From positions 19,687,424 to 19,751,423 of the forward strand of contig NC_049915.1 of assembly GCF_001411555.2 (NCBI RefSeq): a DNA stretch of 64,000 nucleotides. The letters are read 5' to 3'. Of this stretch, positions 62,395 to 64,000 are shown one piece after another (positions within the stretch are counted from its first letter, which is position 1; each line of letters begins with the position of its first letter). The translations under genes were made by a program, and so were the position numbers. The notes beneath the pieces were generated by a model. That model had not been told where the DNA came from, did not search any database, and saw only the letters and a program-made list of their open reading frames with translations. The DNA comes from Juglans regia (Eukaryota; Streptophyta; Magnoliopsida; Fagales; Juglandaceae).

Positions 62395-64000
62395 ATGGTT
62401 GGAGAAGAAGTGAAGGTGCCTGGAATTAGAAAATTTGATGGCAAATGCTTCGAGTATTGGAGGACGCAGATTGAGGATTATCTCTATGGGAAGAGACTTC
62501 ATCTTCCTCTGATGGGGAATAAGCAGAGGATGGAAGAAGCTGATTGGACCTGCTAGATTGACGGGTCCTGGGGGTTACTTGGTTGACCCTATCAAGATTA
62601 GTTTCACACAATGCTATCAAGGAAATTATGACATTGGCTTCGTTCGGCATGTATGAAAAGTCATCAGCGAATAACAAAGTATATCTAATGAAGAGACTAT
62701 TTAACCTGAAGATGTCAAAAAGTACATCGGTTGCCCAACATCTGAATAAATTTAATACTATCACAAATGAGTTGTCGTCAATAGAAATTGAGTTTGATGA
62801 TATGATTCAGGCTTTGATCCTATTGGTGTCATTGTAGCATAGTTTGGAGGCCATGAGAATGATTATGAGTAATTTTGCCGGGATGATGAAGTTGAAATAT
62901 GATGATATCAGATTTGATTCTTGATGAGGAGGTGCGCAAGAGAGACTTTGGTGAGACCTCAGGTTCAGGTTCCGCATTGAATATTGATACTCGGGACATA
63001 GGACATGACAGGAACTCAAACAGGGGTAGATCAAAATCAAGGAATAGGGGCAAGAGCAGGTTAAGCTCTGGGCAGTAGAGCACTTGCTAGAATTGTAGCA
63101 AGGCTGGACACTTTAAAAGGATCTAAAAAAATTCGAAGAAAGTAGAGAATGATGCCGCAAATGTGGTAACTAAGGAAGTACATGATGCTCTACTTCTTGC
63201 AGTTCACAATCCGGTCGAGGATTGGGTCTTGGATTCAGAAGCTTTTTTTTTCACACCACTTCAGATCAAGAAATCATGCAAAACTATGTTGATGGTGACT
63301 TCGGTAAGGTGTACTTGGCTGATGGGGAAGCACTAGATGTAGTGGGCGTGGGAGATGTGGATATTGTACTCCCAAATTGGGATGTGTGGACTTTGCAGAA
63401 AGTCAAACATATTCTTGAGTTAAAGCAAAACTTGATCTTTGTGGGATAGCTTGATAATGATGGTCATTCGATAGTTTTCTCGAGTGGCATATGGAAGGTC
63501 ACAAAAGGAGCGATGTTGTTGGCTTGTGGTCAGAAGACTATAACTATGTACATGACATTGGGATTGAGAGACACGATTGCTACTGCTGAAACTGAGAATA
63601 CTATAGAGTTGTGGCACTACATACTTGGTTACATGTGTTATAAAGGCATTAAGCAACTACTGTAGAAGGGAAAGCTACTAGAGTTGAAGTCAGTTGATCT
63701 GAACATGTGTGAGAGCTACATTCTAGGGAAGCAGAAAAATGTTAGTTTCTTGAGGAGCGGTAAAGCACTAAGATCAAGAAAGCTGGAACTTGTACACACT
63801 GATCTATGTCTGTGGGGAACTTCCTAGATATTATCTCTTGGAGGTTCTCGGTACTACCTCACTTTCATTGACAACTACAATAGAAATGTATGAGTCTATT
63901 TCTTGAAACTGAAAGCTGACGTGTTTGAAGAATTCAAGAAATGGAAAGCCTTGGTTGAGACAGAAATAGACCTAAAGCTAAAATGTTTGAAGTCTGACAA
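62395..64000 (+). pseudogene. copia gag-protease-integrase, decayed, cut by window end
   Basis: Gag starts at 62,395 with MVGEEVKVPGIRKFDGKCFE, and a stop follows near 62,556. Further gag text is open at 62,583-62,837 (SANNKVYLMKRLFNLKMSKS, VAQHLNKFNTITNELSSIEI). A broken zinc knuckle lies near 63,090. A protease-like WVLDSEAFFF sits at 63,222 with a frame shift in the T run, then FGKVYLADGEALDVVGVGDV. The integrase begins near 63,610 (LWHYILGYM) and continues with LELVHTDL near 63,785, a stop, SLGGSRYYLTFIDNYNR and WKALVETEIDLKLKCLKSD up to the edge. It is a Tork-like lineage by resemblance. Not functional. Confidence 0.88.

Overview
This window looks like nuclear DNA from a woody dicot plant. 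The evidence is GT-AG introns, AT-rich spacers, plant-type receptor kinases, an R2R3-MYB gene, and nested Ty1-copia, Ty3-gypsy and LINE elements. I cannot name the species; a Fagales tree is only a guess. No tRNA, rRNA, CRISPR or bacterial features were seen.

The host content is a tandem cluster of receptor-like kinases whose extracellular part is a chitinase-like (GH18, class V) domain, the layout known from tobacco CHRK1. Three units carry a kinase: unit 1 (about 1,100-9,290), unit 2 (about 30,380-41,265) and unit 3 (about 48,473-61,290). A fourth, truncated copy (about 18,950-25,892) keeps only the flank and signal peptide. Each kinase unit has a GH18-a exon of about 1.1 kb, a second and decayed GH18-b exon, a transmembrane exon, and five kinase exons whose lengths are identical in all three units (182, 211, 238, 151 and 309 bp). 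GH18-a and GH18-b both end in a phase-1 splice donor that fits the transmembrane exon. Every GH18 copy whose active site can be read lacks the catalytic Glu, so these are probably ligand-binding pseudoenzymes. Unit 1 is the only complete reading frame (predicted 776 aa). Unit 2 is split by a very young Ty3-gypsy element. Unit 3 has a stop codon at the HRD arginine of the kinase.

Between units 1 and 2 lies an R2R3-MYB pseudogene (10,826-17,750). An old copia element sits in its second intron and a LINE 3' fragment in its third exon; two conserved Trp codons are stops. Then come CACTA-like repeats and a young copia element (19,877-24,777) with non-canonical TA...TA LTR ends, a perfect GTCCC target duplication and a 41-bp duplication that breaks gag. 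The stretch 26-30 kb is AT-rich and holds only MITE-like and foldback sequences.

Between units 2 and 3 lie pieces of a large-LTR family (TGTAAC...GTTACA). One is a complete 3,062-bp solo-LTR-like insertion with a perfect CTCAT target duplication inside a copia relic. Unit 3 contains a nearly full-length, decayed LINE (50,844-56,767, minus strand). The right edge carries a copia 3' end, a 653-bp LTR and the start of another decayed copia element that runs off the window.
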